A DNA stretch of 64,000 nucleotides from Oscheius dolichura (Eukaryota; Nematoda; Chromadorea; Rhabditida; Rhabditidae). Every line of letters starts with the position of its first letter. Position 1 is the stretch's first letter. Below are positions 23,341 through 36,076 of the stretch, piece after piece. The stretch is taken from positions 6,820,001-6,884,000 of the forward strand of contig OW051497.1 of NCBI GenBank assembly GCA_932521035.1, written 5' to 3'. Below the pieces are notes generated by a model that saw only the letters and a program-made list of their open reading frames with translations, made no database searches and was not told where the DNA came from. The translations under genes and the position numbers were made by a program.

Positions 23341-23482
23341 ATACCTATATATATAAGATCTTGTTCGTGCTAGCTAATTGAATGTCACCACCTGTTATTG
23401 CACGCTTGCGACGGAACTCTCAACCTTTATTCGTTCCAGATATGGAAACTATTGACCAAACCCCAGAACACGCCGGTTTGTC

Positions 23483-24787
23483 ATGCTTTTAGCATCTCTA
23501 TTGTTAGATATTCCAGTAATTTCATATCATATGAGAACTCCTGGTGTGATTCGCATCGTTTACAGCTGTCTGTTAATAACGGAGATAGTCACTCTCTTTG
23601 CAGTCATCATAGTATCCGTTTGTTTTCTCTATTTATTAAGAAGAACCGTATTTTTCCATTATAATTTAAAGGTCCGGGCTGACATCGTTCATTTCTCACC
23701 CTAACAGATACTATTTACCAGCTACAACATCTTTGCCATCGGCGTATGTATCTTACGAAATACCTGGCTGATTACCGAATTGGCATATGTGTCCGTCTAC
23801 ACAATGGAGAATATAATGATTGCCAAAAATATTCTCCATAATACAAGTTTGTTACCATCAAGGTTAAATAAGCACGGCATATAGTGACTGCCCATCTCTG
23901 GATTATCAGTGCCGAGCGCATTGTGGCTACGAGAAATTCTAGGAGTTATGAAGAATCTTCAAATCCTATCTTTATGGCTGTAGCAATAGGGTGTTCTGTA
24001 ATTATTGAAGGAATACAGCTCTACCCTATGTTCAGGCATTGAACGGCTTCATTCAAACATATGTCAAATACGAATTCACATATGGAAGAGAGCTGACCGT
24101 TGTATTTGCGGCGGTATTCACCGTAGTCTCATTCATAGTCATTTAGTTTATTAAACAATCTATTTGTATTTTAGATAATGTTGTATACTTATTATAAGAA
24201 CAAAAAGTTAATGAGTAGCTTCCAATGGGCCGCCAATCGAAGCCATTCATACCAGGTTAGTGAGATCACAGTTCAATTGCAGATTACAGATTCGAGAGAA
24301 CATCAAAATTTCCCGTACGATGAATAAATGTTTTATCGTTGGAGCGGTGGGAATGTTACTAGGATCCATATGCCTTGTATTGTTTTCTATCTCGAAAAGA
24401 ACCACTGATGACTGGGCAATCATCTTCTGGGGGTGAGAAGACAAACTTTGGAAACCCTTGGCGCAGGTTTGGGTTCGACATAGCTAGTGCAATAACGATG
24501 CTCATCGTCCCGTTCATCCTCATCTTCTCTGAAGATTCTGACCTCAGCAGGAAGACGTATTCATATCTCGGTTCATTCTTCTGCACGAGCCGTTCTTATT
24601 CAATTTTTATAGGGTTTCTGCGATTCTGCCCTTTTAACGGCGCACACAAGGCCAGCATCAAAGATTACCACGGACGGACAATCACTCTAGCCATTGATGT
24701 ATGACAATATTGCTTATGAAATACATGTTTTAGGCCGCAAAAGACTCTCAGATTTATTTTGAACAACTGCAAAAGGAATGGGCTTGA
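23483..24787 (+). CDS. Seven-helix receptor, SRE/SRA-superfamily-like
   Basis: Spliced exons give a multi-helix protein. The first helix is VYSCLLITEIVTLFAVIIVS after MLLASLLLDIPVISYHMR. Then come ILFTSYNIFAIGVCILRNTW, VYTMENIMIAKNIL, AERIVATRNSRSYEESSNP, FTYGRELTVVFAAVFTVVSF, a cytosolic stretch YYKNKKLMSSFQWAANRSHS with RENIKISRTMNKCFIVGAVG, and a last helix FDIASAITMLIVPFILIFSE. It ends KDSQIYFEQLQKEWA. ERxxAT followed by YE, and a soluble RENxK segment before helix 6, are typical of nematode SRE/SRA chemoreceptors. In those animals they sit in sensory neuron cilia. Exon limits between 23870 and 24290 are approximate, and the start could be an in-frame ATG 16 codons downstream. Confidence 0.6.
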
Positions 24788-24928
24788 GAGTGACGGAGCT
24801 AACCTTGGCTGGTAATAGGTTTCTGTGGTTACAAAAGGATTACCACCGCTGTCCGAGTGATTCTTTTGAAAATGACACCTCTGACCTTGCACTGTCCTGC
24901 CGTTCTGAATAAAAAGCGACTCAAATCT

Positions 24929-25618
24929 ATGCGTAGCAAAATGTTTCTGCTCCTGCTTTCCTTACATCTATTTTCATTGACCATTGCACAGTACCCCGTT
25001 CCAATTGGAACCTTACAGTCGGCTCCTCAAAGGCCTCAAACTCTCCAGGTTAGTTGAAAGCCCTGCGCTCTAGGTTCTTTTCAGCAGTTACTCGCTTCCC
25101 AGGTACAGTACCAGCAGTATCAGCCTAGAACCGCTCCAACACCTTGTCAGAGGAATGGGAAGTACTCTTCTAAATTAAAATGGTGAGAGTTACAGGATAT
25201 GTGCTCCCCCAACCTTCCCCCTATGCGTATAACACCAACGGATATCAGAATCATCAGGTTCTGCCATCTAGAGGTACCCATTTTCCTTCTAACAACAACT
25301 TAGCCCGTCCAACAATCTCCCCAATCTCTGGTAGGTTCTCATAGCTTCAAGCATACGAGCATTAGGGGCAACAACGCAAAACTTCCAAACATCGACGGCT
25401 CTGCCTATGCAACAGACATCCACCTTTACAAGTACTTCCTCATTACTCATTTGATGACATTTTTCAGCAACTAATCCTTCGTTCTCCCTGGGTAACAAGT
25501 TTATTTCTAATGAAAAATTAATCAATTCGCTGACAGGAGCAGGTGAAAACGTTTTAATGGTGTTCTACGGAGCTTTCAGACCGGCTAGACTAGGAAGTAC
25601 ATCGCCCTCTCCTCTTGA
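24929..25618 (+). CDS. Small secreted Pro/Gln-rich protein, unrecognised
   Basis: MRSKMFLLLLSLHLFSLTIA is a clear signal peptide, followed by QYPVPIGTLQSAPQRPQTLQ. Further short exons are Pro-, Gln- and Tyr-rich (QYQQYQPRTAPTPCQRN, YVLPQPSPYAYNTNGYQN, PVQQSPQSLVGSHSF). The composition resembles cuticle or eggshell-associated low-complexity proteins, but no family is recognised. The last exons are uncertain: candidate joins near 25425-25470 meet stops, so the 3' end shown (TGA at 25618-25620 region) is tentative. It lies 140 bp after the receptor gene on the same strand. Confidence 0.45.
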
Positions 25619-25759
25619 GTGATACAGCCAATAAACATATGTTACTGGTTTTTGCATGACCTTGCATGGCATTTGGTGAAAGTCAGTGAAACTGAACTAG
25701 TTGATCCGATGTTGCTGCCAATGGGAAAAGCCGATTTGAGGCAAGCATATAAAAAGAGG

Positions 25760-26436
25760 ATGGGTCTGCAGCTTACAGCACTTTTCTCAATGCTTCTCGT
25801 CCTATTTTCGGTTATAGCCGGCGCTTACTCTTTTGCCTATGCTCCGGCACCTTCTCTACCGGCAGCCCCTAACCCCTACGGTACTCCGTTGAAAACAGGG
25901 TATAGTGAAACCGTACCAGAGGAGACGGGTGAGATTATTGTAGAGGAAACCTTGACCACGAGTTCATTTCTTGGTAAGGTCGCCGGATTAAATCTCAAGT
26001 TTTTTTAAATGTTTATAGGAATTACACAGTCTGATCTAATCCAATACTCAACAACTCGGTCACCAATTCCAACTGCTTCGCCTCCCCCGCCTCAAGCGCC
26101 ACAGACCTTTGATGAATTCTCGTCTAATATTGGAGAACTGGACCTTGACTGGAACCAGCTTTGTAAGGGACCACGGCACGACATAAACAATGTTTAGTGG
26201 AATCAACTACCGTAAGCCCTACGACCAACACCTTCGAACCTTCCAGCAATAACATTGCCCTCACTTTGACAGGAGGTGAGCACGGTATGACGAAGGATTC
26301 AAGAACATTTTTAGAAGAACAAGCTAATTTCGTGGACCGGCTCAATGAAGTTTCGAACAACACCACTTCAGGGATTGATACTTTCCACCGAACACCAGAA
26401 TTTGATGAACTCGACACGACCATCAACAAGCATTAG
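25760..26436 (+). CDS. Small secreted acidic, Thr/Pro-rich protein, unrecognised
   Basis: MGLQLTALFSMLLVLFSVIA is a signal peptide, then AYSFAYAPAPSLPAAPNPYG and an acidic Thr-rich stretch (EETGEIIVEETLTT). After a 46-bp intron comes ITQSDLIQYSTTRSPIPTAS with a PPPPQAPQ run. After a 35-bp intron (GTAAGGGA...GTTTAG) comes ESTTVSPTTNTFEPSSNN and an N-glycosylation-rich end, closing with TAG at 26434-26436. A TATAAAA lies 8-14 bases before the ATG. It has the same strand and style as the preceding secreted gene, perhaps a diverged pair. No known domain. Confidence 0.55.
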
Positions 26437-26769
26437 TCATATATGACACTTTAAATAAATATATAAATAATCTCTATATACAAACACGGGCAATAAACGG
26501 GGAGATAAACACAAAACAAAACAGCACCAATGAGTTCGAGAGGCGGGGGGCCATTCCCCCGCTTCTGAGATACCTGACGCTCCACACGTACTCAATATTT
26601 TCGAAGGGGGTATTACATGTGGAGGGAGAGGGACGAGGCGAACTCTCGTTTGGTCTGGGCAGGCCTCGTGGCAAAGTTGAGGTATTCAAGATATTCAAAG
26701 CTAATATTGGTAGCAGATTTTATAGCCACAGGTTGTCATACAGCATGATGGTTGCACCTGAATGATGGA

Positions 26770-28102
26770 TTATTGAACTCTGATTACAAAACGGACGGTG
26801 TTTTCCCTTCCTAAGCAATCGCTGTCCTGATTACAAGCGTCCGCATGTGCAAAGAGACAGTTAAGGCCAGCGTTAGCGTCAGCCGGACACTGAGGAGTTC
26901 CTGTGATTCCTGAAGATCCTACAGAATAATGGCCGCAGTGCACAAAGTAAAAACAAAGTAGTCTAAGCAAAAGCAACTAATAATTTACCGCTGTTGGCGC
27001 AAGTAGCTTGGCAAGAGGCAAGTGACTGGAAGTTGTTGGCGTTTCCACCACATCCAGAGTACATAAACTGATTACAACGGCCGCTTGAAGCGTCGTAGTA
27101 GAAGCGAATTCCAGGTGCGGTACAAGATCCCACAGCCAGGGGCAGGTTACAGATGGAGGAACCTGCCAAAACGTCTAAACAAAGTGAGGCGACCGAAAAA
27201 ATCAAAAGAAAAAGTAGCAAGGGGCTAACTAAAGGAGCAGACACTTACTGGAAATTCCTACGGGGTCACGACAGATTCGGGTAGCCGAGTTGGTGACAGG
27301 GTTAGGCTCTACACAACACTTCTGAATTCCGGGACAGTTGGAGTCCATCCAGCAGCCGATAGTAGTGTCTTGGAAAACGGAGATACCCAAGGGTCTGGGA
27401 CAGGTACCAGCCTTGGAGTTGATTTCAGATGCAGGGATACCTGCAAGTTTTTTTTTCTTTATACGGAAACAAGACGCTGCAATAATTGACTCTGTTTGCA
27501 AGGTGCCGTCTCTCTTCCCTGAGGACAAATATTTGATGCAAGAGACAAAAGAAGGATCGGTTTCGGTGCTCAAACAACGAGAAATTGACCGGATTGACAG
27601 TCATCTGCACCGAAAACAAAAGCACTCAATGGGGTGAAAAGTCAGGGGTCAAAAAATAGGGGTTGTGGGTTGAGCTTACCCGAGGTAACTATTTGACAAC
27701 ATTTGTTGCCATCGGATTGAATACAAATTTGACCAGAAAGAGGGCATGTGTGACTGTCGGCAGTGCATTGGACGAGGGCAGCAGAGCTAAAAATGGAAAT
27801 TTTAGAGACTACAAGGGGAAATGACTGACCTGGAGCAGAAGCCAATTCTAATGGGGGCCTCCGTAGTTGTGGTGGTGGTCTCGTATTCTGGCATGCCTCT
27901 TGTACATTCAGGATGCTCGTCTAACCTTCCAATTAGTCGAAAATAATCACATTTATCAAGAGCGAACGCAGATGACACCTATAAGAATAAGAGTATCGAT
28001 AGCAATACGCCGAAAAATGTTATCCGTGGGGATTACAGTAGGACAGAGGGATAAGAGGAGGGTACTTACAAGGAGAGTCAGGCAGACAAGTCTTGATGCC
28101 AT
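26770..28102 (-). CDS. Secreted EB/WAP/Kunitz multi-module protein
   Basis: MASRLVCLTLL starts the signal peptide at 28102. The mature chain begins CDYFRLIGRLDEHPECTRGM with a Thr run. Then come a Cys-rich EB-like module (CTADSHTCPLSGQICIQSDG, NKCC), a WAP-like module (CPRPLGISVFQDTTIGCWMD, CPGIQKCC) and a Kunitz/BPTI module (CNLPLAVGSCTAP, FYYDASSGRCNQFMYSGCGG, NANNFQSLASCQATC) with the usual six cysteines and GCGGNANNF core. A last Cys-rich segment (CPADANAGLNCLFAHADACN) closes the protein. Kunitz domains usually inhibit serine proteases. The P1 position after the second Cys reads A-P (SCTAPG), not Lys/Arg, so trypsin inhibition is unlikely. Modules are separated by introns that look phase-compatible, as in shuffled extracellular proteins. 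Confidence 0.82.
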
Positions 28103-29651
28103 CCCGAAAGTGCTGTGTGGTGAGCACAAAAGCACCGCAGGCTTTAAATAATCTTCCTGAAAAGGGGCGGGACAAACCGTAAGTGCGCAGGGGCGATCGC
28201 CCATGGCGTTGAGGAAAAGACATGCAAACCAAATAGAAATTAGGTGACGATTTGGAATCCCAAACAAACAAATGTTTCGGACAGCTCAATGACCTTTGAC
28301 AACTGGAATCAGGTTGGCGGCTATATATTCAGGCATTTTCGTCATCTTAACGTCGTGGAATTCTCGTTTTGAAGGATCCGCTGCTCTAGAACGCTGCTCT
28401 AGAAGGCTGGTCAGATGACATTTTGAAGAGATAAAGACACCAAGGGGTTCTTTCGACAAATGAATATTCATTAATCAATAAAATTAAGGGACTTGTCGAT
28501 CTGAAGAAGGACGCACTTCGACTTTCTAAAAAATTAACTACACATTTCTTAGTGTCTGACACACTGCCCTTTCCGCCAATCAAATTTAATGAATAGGTAT
28601 GCCGTGAGAGAGCTGAGCCCCCATGCTTTATCGATGGGCTGCCCATCTTCTTTTTAAATGTGCGTATTGGTCTTTAGACTGATTAGCGGAAGCCTAGATT
28701 AATGGTAGATCCTCTAGTGAATAATTTCTGTGTAAAATAGCGACCAGTTGCGAAAAAAACCAGCGTTTCTTATCGCTAAGCTTAATTTTGCTGGATTTTA
28801 TTCAGGCCCAATGGTCATGATCTTCCTGGTGATCTTTTTCTGTTTATGCAGCTTCTCCTTCAAGCTTGCCAATGGCTCTCGAATGTGCACTTAAGTTTAC
28901 GGCAATTTTTACGTGTCGCCAAAGCTTGAGAAGCCGTGTAGGACCGGTCAGCTCAAAGGCTAAGCCAGGCAAACACAGAAGATGACCAGCACTGCCGCAT
29001 TGTGGCTGGTCATCTTCTTTCCGGGATGACAAGCAAAACAGGGGGCAAATAAACAAAAATTCCGTTTGTCTTCCTCTCCATTGTTTAAGCCGCCGATCAC
29101 TTCTGCAAAACGAGCTGTGCTCCCGGATTTTTTCAAAAGCTCAAGAAGTTTCTTCCCTTCTCATAAAAACTCAAAATGTGTTATCGACACGAGACCAAAT
29201 GTTTCGCGCCAAATCCTTATGGACACCGTCTGCCTTGGCTGGTTATTGTTTGTCTTTTCCTTCTTCGGACCCCCTCAGGGCGCTCGCCCAAGAATAGGGG
29301 GAAGTCAAACAACCGGTCAAATGACCGGATATGGCTGGAGGACATTGGGCCACCCGCACAATTCAAGGAGGAAGGGGAGGAGGTATCGTTTGTAAGAGAG
29401 ACCAGCGCCATCCTGTTCATGTGAGTTCAGAAAAAAAACTGAAGGGTGCATTAGACTAGACAAGATGGTGAATCACATTTATTTGACTGGGAAAAGATCA
29501 CAACAGCTGCGAACGAACATGATCACAAACAACAAATGATGAATCTATGAAAGTCAATGCAGGCTACTCGTCCTGTCTGTAGCGAACCCATAAGTTTACA
29601 CTAGAATAAATAAAGCTAAAACAAAGGAAATATAATAACAAGGAATGGTTT
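28103..29651. other. Intergenic region, 1.5 kb, with one strong hairpin
   Basis: No gene is supported. A 13-bp perfect inverted repeat, GAAGATGACCAGC ... GCTGGTCATCTTC, lies at 28978-29017 around a 14-nt loop. A 13-bp direct repeat (gctgctctagaac/g) is at about 28379-28404. A plus-strand frame at 29176-29424 is open but unlike any protein I know. Confidence 0.5.
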
Positions 29652-32600
29652 TTAGAAGAGTATCTTAATCTTATACGACTGGGTAATCAGAACGTTGGGC
29701 TTGCGAATGGTCAAAGTCTTATGGTCGCGATCGTAGACGTACTGCAGTTTCTGAGTAGGATCAGAGGACCGGACAATCTTAAACAAGAGTAAAGAAGGAG
29801 AGGAAATTGAACTGACAGTAATTTCAGAAGGCTCGCTCTTCAGTCCTCGGATCTCGATCCTCTCTATGTAGTTCTTGGCCTCGAAGACGCCACCATCAAT
29901 GGGTTGCCCTGTGATCAGGGCTTCGTTGTCATTCACGGTCCTGCGTAATTGTTAGTACAACGTCGACAGCCTTACTTACTTGTACTCAAATGCGGCCTTG
30001 GTGAACTGCTTGTTTCTGTAGTCATGAGTGGCGGTGTCATCGATATAGACCTGCCCCTTGGCGTCTCCATTGGAATCAACAGCAACGAAAAGGGTGTAGG
30101 GGTCCTCAATCATGAGCTTCGACGAGCGACGGACCCTCTGCCAAGTGGGAACGATGGTTCCTCCCCGTTGGTAGACAGGGATGTGGTTCATGGGGGCATC
30201 CACATAGAAGGATCCCGACTTCACTTCCTTTCCACTGACCCATTCATACCAACGCGACTTCTAAACAACAGCATAAGTTACAGTTTGTGACTTACTCCAT
30301 CGGATCCTTTAGGTAGGTTGACGTTTACATTGTAGGTGTTCTTTTCAACAACTGGGCGAGCCAACAAGGCATTTCCGATCATCCAGGACTTTTCTTCGGC
30401 GAAGAAGGACTCGTCATCGGGGAATTCGTAGAAGACGGGTCGCATTGGAGGAGCACCATTCACGCTGTGTTCTTGGAAGAGAGTGTACCATAGAGGAAGG
30501 AGTTCGTATCGTCGACGGATAGCGCTTCTGATATTCAATCTTCCCTCCTCGGAGAACAACCAAGGTTCTCTTCTCTTTGTGTCAATATGGGCATGAGCCC
30601 TGAAATAGGCTACAGTATATAAAATAGAAAATGTGAGTTCACCTGAAGAATGGCTGGTACGCTGCAGCTTGGTACCAACGAACTAATAGCTGCTCGTCGG
30701 GGTTACCAAAGAATCCTCCAACGTCGGCACCGACAAATACATTTCCAGCGATAGAAAGGGAAAGGGTCATCGGAGCAGCGATAGCCAAATGCCCCCAGTC
30801 AGCGAGGTTATCTCCAGTCCAAATAGCAGCAGTTCTTTGGGTCCCAACGAATCCAGAGCGTGTAAGGATGAAAGGACGATCTTTGCCACCAGTACGTTGT
30901 AGTTGGCCTTCGAATGTGGCGGAATGGTAGAACATTCCATACATATTGTGAACCTAAACCACGTCTTCTGCCACACTGAAATTAAACGGACCTCTCGATG
31001 TTCAATTCCTCCATAGTGCATGGCATCCTTGTCCATAGTGATCTCAGGCCCGCTGAAAACGGAGGGCTCGTTCATATCGTTCCAGGTGAAGAGATCAGGA
31101 GTTGAGCCAGCATAGCGGTCGAACTTGAACTGGGCAGCCCAATATTTACGAGTCTAAATATGATACAATAATTGAAAGAGCCGCTGGCATACCTCTGGGT
31201 GAAGGAAATCTAAATATTCACTTGCTCCAGGCCAGCAGTGTCCTTCGAAGTCGGTCACTCCATCAGCTCTCTTCACAAACAATCCTATAATCTGGTGTTG
31301 CCGGCTATATTAGCATCTCTTCTTACCAAGATCTTTAGCATCCTTGTATACCATGTATCCATCGTCTTTCTTGATATGAGGATCAATGATGGTCACCATT
31401 TTGCGTCCTTTGCTGGCTACGTTGTCGATCATCTCCTTAGCATGGCCGAACTTATTCGGATCCCATGTGAAGTATTTCTTTCCATCTGTGTGTTCAATAT
31501 CAAGCCAGATGACATCCATGGGGATGTCGTATTCGTCAAACTTGGCGTTAACCTAAAGGTATACATTATATATTTCTCCTTCAATAAAATACTTGAGCGA
31601 CGTCTTGTTCATCATTGTAATTCCAACGGCACTGATGGTAAGCGATGGAGAAGATTGGAGGAAGTGGCGTCACACCGGTCAACTTGGCATACTGTTTCTG
31701 GACATCCCAATGAGAAGGTCCGGCAAATGCAAAGATGTCAACAAGACCGCTCTCGGACATGAAGTGGGCATCGAATCGGGGCTGAGAGTCTCCAGGTGTG
31801 AACTAAATGAGAAAATGATAGATGGACGGGGGTAACATACTTGATCAATGACAGATTGGATAACTCCAGAAGGAGAAGTTGTGGAGGTATCGATCCAGGT
31901 TTCGGCGGCATTCAACCTATAACATTTGATGTCTTGCTACTATTATGAGTCATGGTAAAGGATCTCTGCTCTTGTTAACGATAACGACACGCAAACAGAA
32001 CCGTCGCCTTGGTAATCAATAGCGATGGCTGGGCCATACGTGGTGGGAGTTGAAATTATTTCTGAGAACTCACCACAGCGCACCGGCACTACGATTCGCA
32101 CGATGGGCGAGGATGTATGGAATGGCCACGTAGAGAGACATCGGATTGTTCAGCTCGTATTCAAAGACGTCCAAGTTGTAAAGCCTGAAGGACAAAAGTT
32201 GTTTGAACCCCCTATTTAGTAAAACCTGTACGGGTCAGAGTTTCCAACAGTTTGTTTTAAAGCGAAAGAATCGGCATGCTCTGGCAGACCATAGGCGTAC
32301 TTGAATCCAACGAAAGAAACGTCAACCTTAAAGTTTGGATAGAAGAAGGACAGAGATATCCCTTACTCCAACACTGCTGGATCCGAAAGGCTTGCTGTCG
32401 CTGAATGATTTGAAGGACTCCTCCCAGAAACCTTCGGGGTATTCCTTTCCATCTTCCTTGATTCGGAACTCTTCCACTTTCAGCTTTCCGTCCCTGTTCA
32501 CTTGAAGTACCAGTTCATCGTGTGAGTTGAAGACATCAACGGAAAACGGTTTGTGATGGACAACGACTCGGTTCAACCGATCCGCACCGACTAGAACTGT

Positions 32601-33079
32601 CTGACCAGACTGCTTCTCCACTGATGCGAATGCTTTCTGTAAATGAAATTTATAAACTAAAGGGAAGAGTTAACCTGAACTGGCTCTCCGTCAAGGGCGA
32701 AACTTGGGACGAAACGTTTCCTCAAGGCTCCCTCTGGTTCGTCGACTTGGATTCGAACAGAAGAATCCTAAACATACGAATACTTTGTTTTACAGCCCTG
32801 TTCCGTACCGCCAATCCATAAATCCTCAAAGCAAGAGTATTTTCACTATTCTTTAAAGAAGCCTGGAATAGAGCTCCGCTGTGAGAAATTGTGTCCGGCA
32901 GTAATTCGTAACCCGTGTTTTCCTGTAAATATTTTTGAATTAGAAAAGAGGGGGAAAAGGGCTACCTTTATGGCGCGATGTCGTTTACAAAATGAAGATT
33001 GATCACAGGTTTTGAAGTCATTCCTGTTAACGGAAAGAGCAAATGGCAGGAGGGCGAGTACAACAAAAGGGAGCTTCAT
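29652..33079 (-). CDS. Glucosidase II catalytic alpha subunit (GH31)
   Basis: This ER enzyme removes the two inner alpha-1,3-glucoses from N-glycans and so controls entry to and exit from the calnexin cycle. The start at 33079 gives the signal peptide [16 protein letters not shown] followed by [18 protein letters not shown], the usual GANAB opening. The GH31 core has [20 protein letters not shown], then [12 protein letters not shown] with the nucleophile Asp, [20 protein letters not shown] with the acid/base [23 protein letters not shown], and [19 protein letters not shown]. The C-terminal beta-domains end [20 protein letters not shown] before the stop. About a dozen introns of 35-50 bp. Everything expected for an active enzyme is present. 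No HDEL-type signal, consistent with retention by the beta subunit. Confidence 0.94.
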
Positions 33080-36076
33080 TGTTCCAAGAGGAAATGATCT
33101 CCCATAAATAGAAAAGAAATAAATAGACTCAATAGGTCAGGTGTACCCGGATGAAGTTCTGAAATTACCTTTATTAAAATTGTTCGTAAATATTAAGCGA
33201 GCCAATCTAACTAAAAGGATCAATAGGAAAATCGGCGTCGGGATTAAGCGATCGGTTCCAACGAATGAAAACCAAAAACACACGGATATTGCCAGAGCAA
33301 ACACCTCTTATGAGTTGTCAGCGTAGCTTGTGAGGCGCTACAGCCAAAACGTCGCCACCTGGGCAACATACCGTAGTCCAATATTCGCGTCGAAAGCAAC
33401 CGCATCAGAAGGCGGAGAATGAAAGCCGCTTTTCGAGTAACAATATGCGTTGGGTTGAGTATTAATCGATTTTATTAAAAGGGATGCACAGGGAATACAT
33501 AAACAATCAGAGGCATAATAGACTGAAGACAATTTTCTGTTCTTATCCATACATGGCCGACTCTAATTACGTAATCGCGCCCAAATGCGCTGACCCAAGG
33601 TTAGCCGCGAAAGACGTTTGAATGTTTACGCCGGCGCCATTGTCTTTTAAGCTCAAGAAACCAATTTTCTTGTCATTCTTTTGATCTTCTCTTTCCGCTA
33701 GAGCAGGGCACTCTTTAAGAACATCGGATTAAAAATTCTGTTTCCCCCAGATAACGTAAAGACCGTCTGTACGACTATTTTTTGCAGGGTACAACGGTAA
33801 AAGCATGACTATTTACAAATAACCCTCTGGTCAACACGCCTATCCATGTCAACAACTTGTTCCGCTTCCCTCTTGCCAAATCTGCTCCCAGTTTAGCTAT
33901 TGTCATCAATAAAGGTTACTCGAAGGCTGCCAGTGGGAGTACCTCCTATCTCAGAAGGACAAACAGCTATAAACCTGATGCTATCAATTGCTAACTAGAG
34001 TAGCAACGATATAGGAAGCGGCTATCATTTTGGCTCTTTTCGTAATGCGGCGCTTTGTTCCTGTGGGGAGCGAAGTAAACTTTTCCATAAAAAATTAATA
34101 TTGTTTCGAATTTTAAAGTTTCTTTGGAATTTATAAATTAGGGAACATAAAATGGATCGTTTACAGTCGGCGGGAAAAACTTCACATGTTTCGTAGTGCA
34201 TTTTTGGCGGTCACTTATCCTATCGTGTGGATCGGTCCCCTCTCAAAAGTTCCACTATGAAGGTCAGAGGCGACAGCCGACATTTGCACAGGCTGCGTTT
34301 TCCATTCGCGCCTCTTCGCCTTTGAATAGCCATTTTCATTCACCCCTCGTATGTTTTTTTTCTTTCTCTTACATCGGCCCCCTTTTTTCTTTTCGGCTTT
34401 CTAGCTATGAACATTGATTTAAGGGGATACAGTTTGCGCATAATATTAAGCTGCGGAGCGCTGGGCGTGCGCTTTCTCTGCAGTCCGTCAATGGAATTAA
34501 TTTTCCGTGCGTGCCTCGCACACTGTAGTTTTCCTCTCTTTTCTTCCTCCGCCTCCTTCCTCATTTATTTCATTTGCAACTTTTTGCCACTACGCACGGA
34601 AGGGTGTTATCTTCACAGAGTTATCAGTTCCAGCTCTCCTCTGCATCGCTATAAACGGTCATTACACGCATTCCTCAGGGATTTCTGTTTCGCGAGCATT
34701 GCTTATGATCGACTATATCTGGCCTTCTCCTTCAAAGGAGGTTGACTTTCCCGTCATTTGGCAAATTGCCCAATATCGACATAAACCATGTGCAGGAGAC
34801 TGTCTCCTATTGCAGAGAAAATCAATAAGTGACCTGGGCTTTCGACCCGGCACATTCTGTATTGCGTTTAGCTGTTCTTTAACGGTTTCCACTTATTTGC
34901 ATAACCTGTAGAATACGACGATCGATGTTTGGCCCGTGAGTCATTCATGCCCGCTAGTGATCCGATTGTCTGTCCTTTCCATGACTCTTCGAGTGGACTT
35001 GTTGCCGCTACCAGTTTTAAAACCTGTCAATGGCGCGAACAATAAGAGGAATGAGTGATAACTTCAGAATGTTTTTTTCTTCCTATCGTGCCCCCTTGTC
35101 GGGGATGAGTCAGGAATGCCAACGCGGTATTTTTATGTTTGCTTACATGGTAATGCGACGCCGGTACCCTCAGAGGGAAGCGAGCGGCGGCGATCCCACC
35201 TTTCTGAGTAATTTTGGCGCCCTGTGCATTGTCTTGTTGCGCAGGTGCCAGCTGTGAGAGCTCTTTTTGCTATTTTTTTCGGATCGTGGCGATCATTCAT
35301 GGACGTATTTCGTACGACCCATCTGGTACGTACGCATCGCCGACTTCAATTCATCCTGGCCTTTCTTTGTGACGTAAGGGGCAAGACAATTTTTTGGCAT
35401 CTCCAACACCACTTGGAAGAGTGAGCAATATGTGCGAACCGCTAATCCCGTAGCAGGCTGACGGGCCCCGGTCAACATTGGCCTCCACCCCTGATCACCA
35501 TCTTATTCAACGATTTACTCCACTTCTTTTCGGGGGGTGGGCACACAGCAGAGAGTGTCATAAAAAAGAGCGTAGACAACTGTATCGGGGGTCTTCCTGC
35601 TTACATTTTCATTAGGTGGTTTTCATCGAATTGCCGTCTGTTCGAGCCAATCGCAGCCACTTTTAGGCTGCCTAGTCTCCTCGCATGCGCCGTTCCATTT
35701 AGGAGGTCCCATCTGTTAGGATATTTGGTTGTTACTGTATATAGTTCTCTCAGGATATAGGCCCATATCTCTTGCATTTCGATTCTTTTCATTTCGTTCT
35801 TCTTGCCCGGTTTATTGCAGCTGTTTGCTTGCTGAGCAAGCCGTCAGTCCCTCCCCTCTCTCGGACTTTCTCCCCGCGCCCGTAATTGGTAGCAAGGCGG
35901 CCGTTCGCAGCCTTCTGGCTGCCTTGACCCTCGGCCTTGCGTTCCATCGCATCTTCTTAACTATACTCTATCGCTCCATCATATCTCTGCCGCATAACTG
36001 ACGGAACAGTTCCGTCGCGCCTGTTCACAATTGGATTTCTTTGTACGCCAGATGCGAACAACGACCTAGCAGTAAT
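33080..36076. other. 3-kb gene-free region upstream of beta-heavy spectrin
   Basis: The longest stretch without a gene. Short open frames on both strands have no recognisable protein features. GC content rises around 34.4-36.0 kb. A short palindrome AGGAGACTGTCTCCT is at about 34795-34809. It most likely holds the divergent promoters of the glucosidase and spectrin genes, plus non-coding 5' exons. I see no tRNA, repeat array or element ends. Confidence 0.4.

Noticed and set aside
26474-26698. Minus-strand ORF with hydrophobic end
   Set aside because: No splice partners, no known features, and it sits between two convergent 3' ends.
29176-29424. Plus-strand ORF with a signal-like start (HRLPWLVIVCLFLL)
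   Set aside because: A second frame over the same DNA is equally open, no exon structure or known domain supports it, and it has no recognisable partner exon.
34780-34870. tRNA-like sequence (GGGCTTTCGACCCGG next to a TGTGCAGG stem)
   Set aside because: No proper D arm, anticodon loop or CCA-side acceptor pairing could be drawn on either strand.
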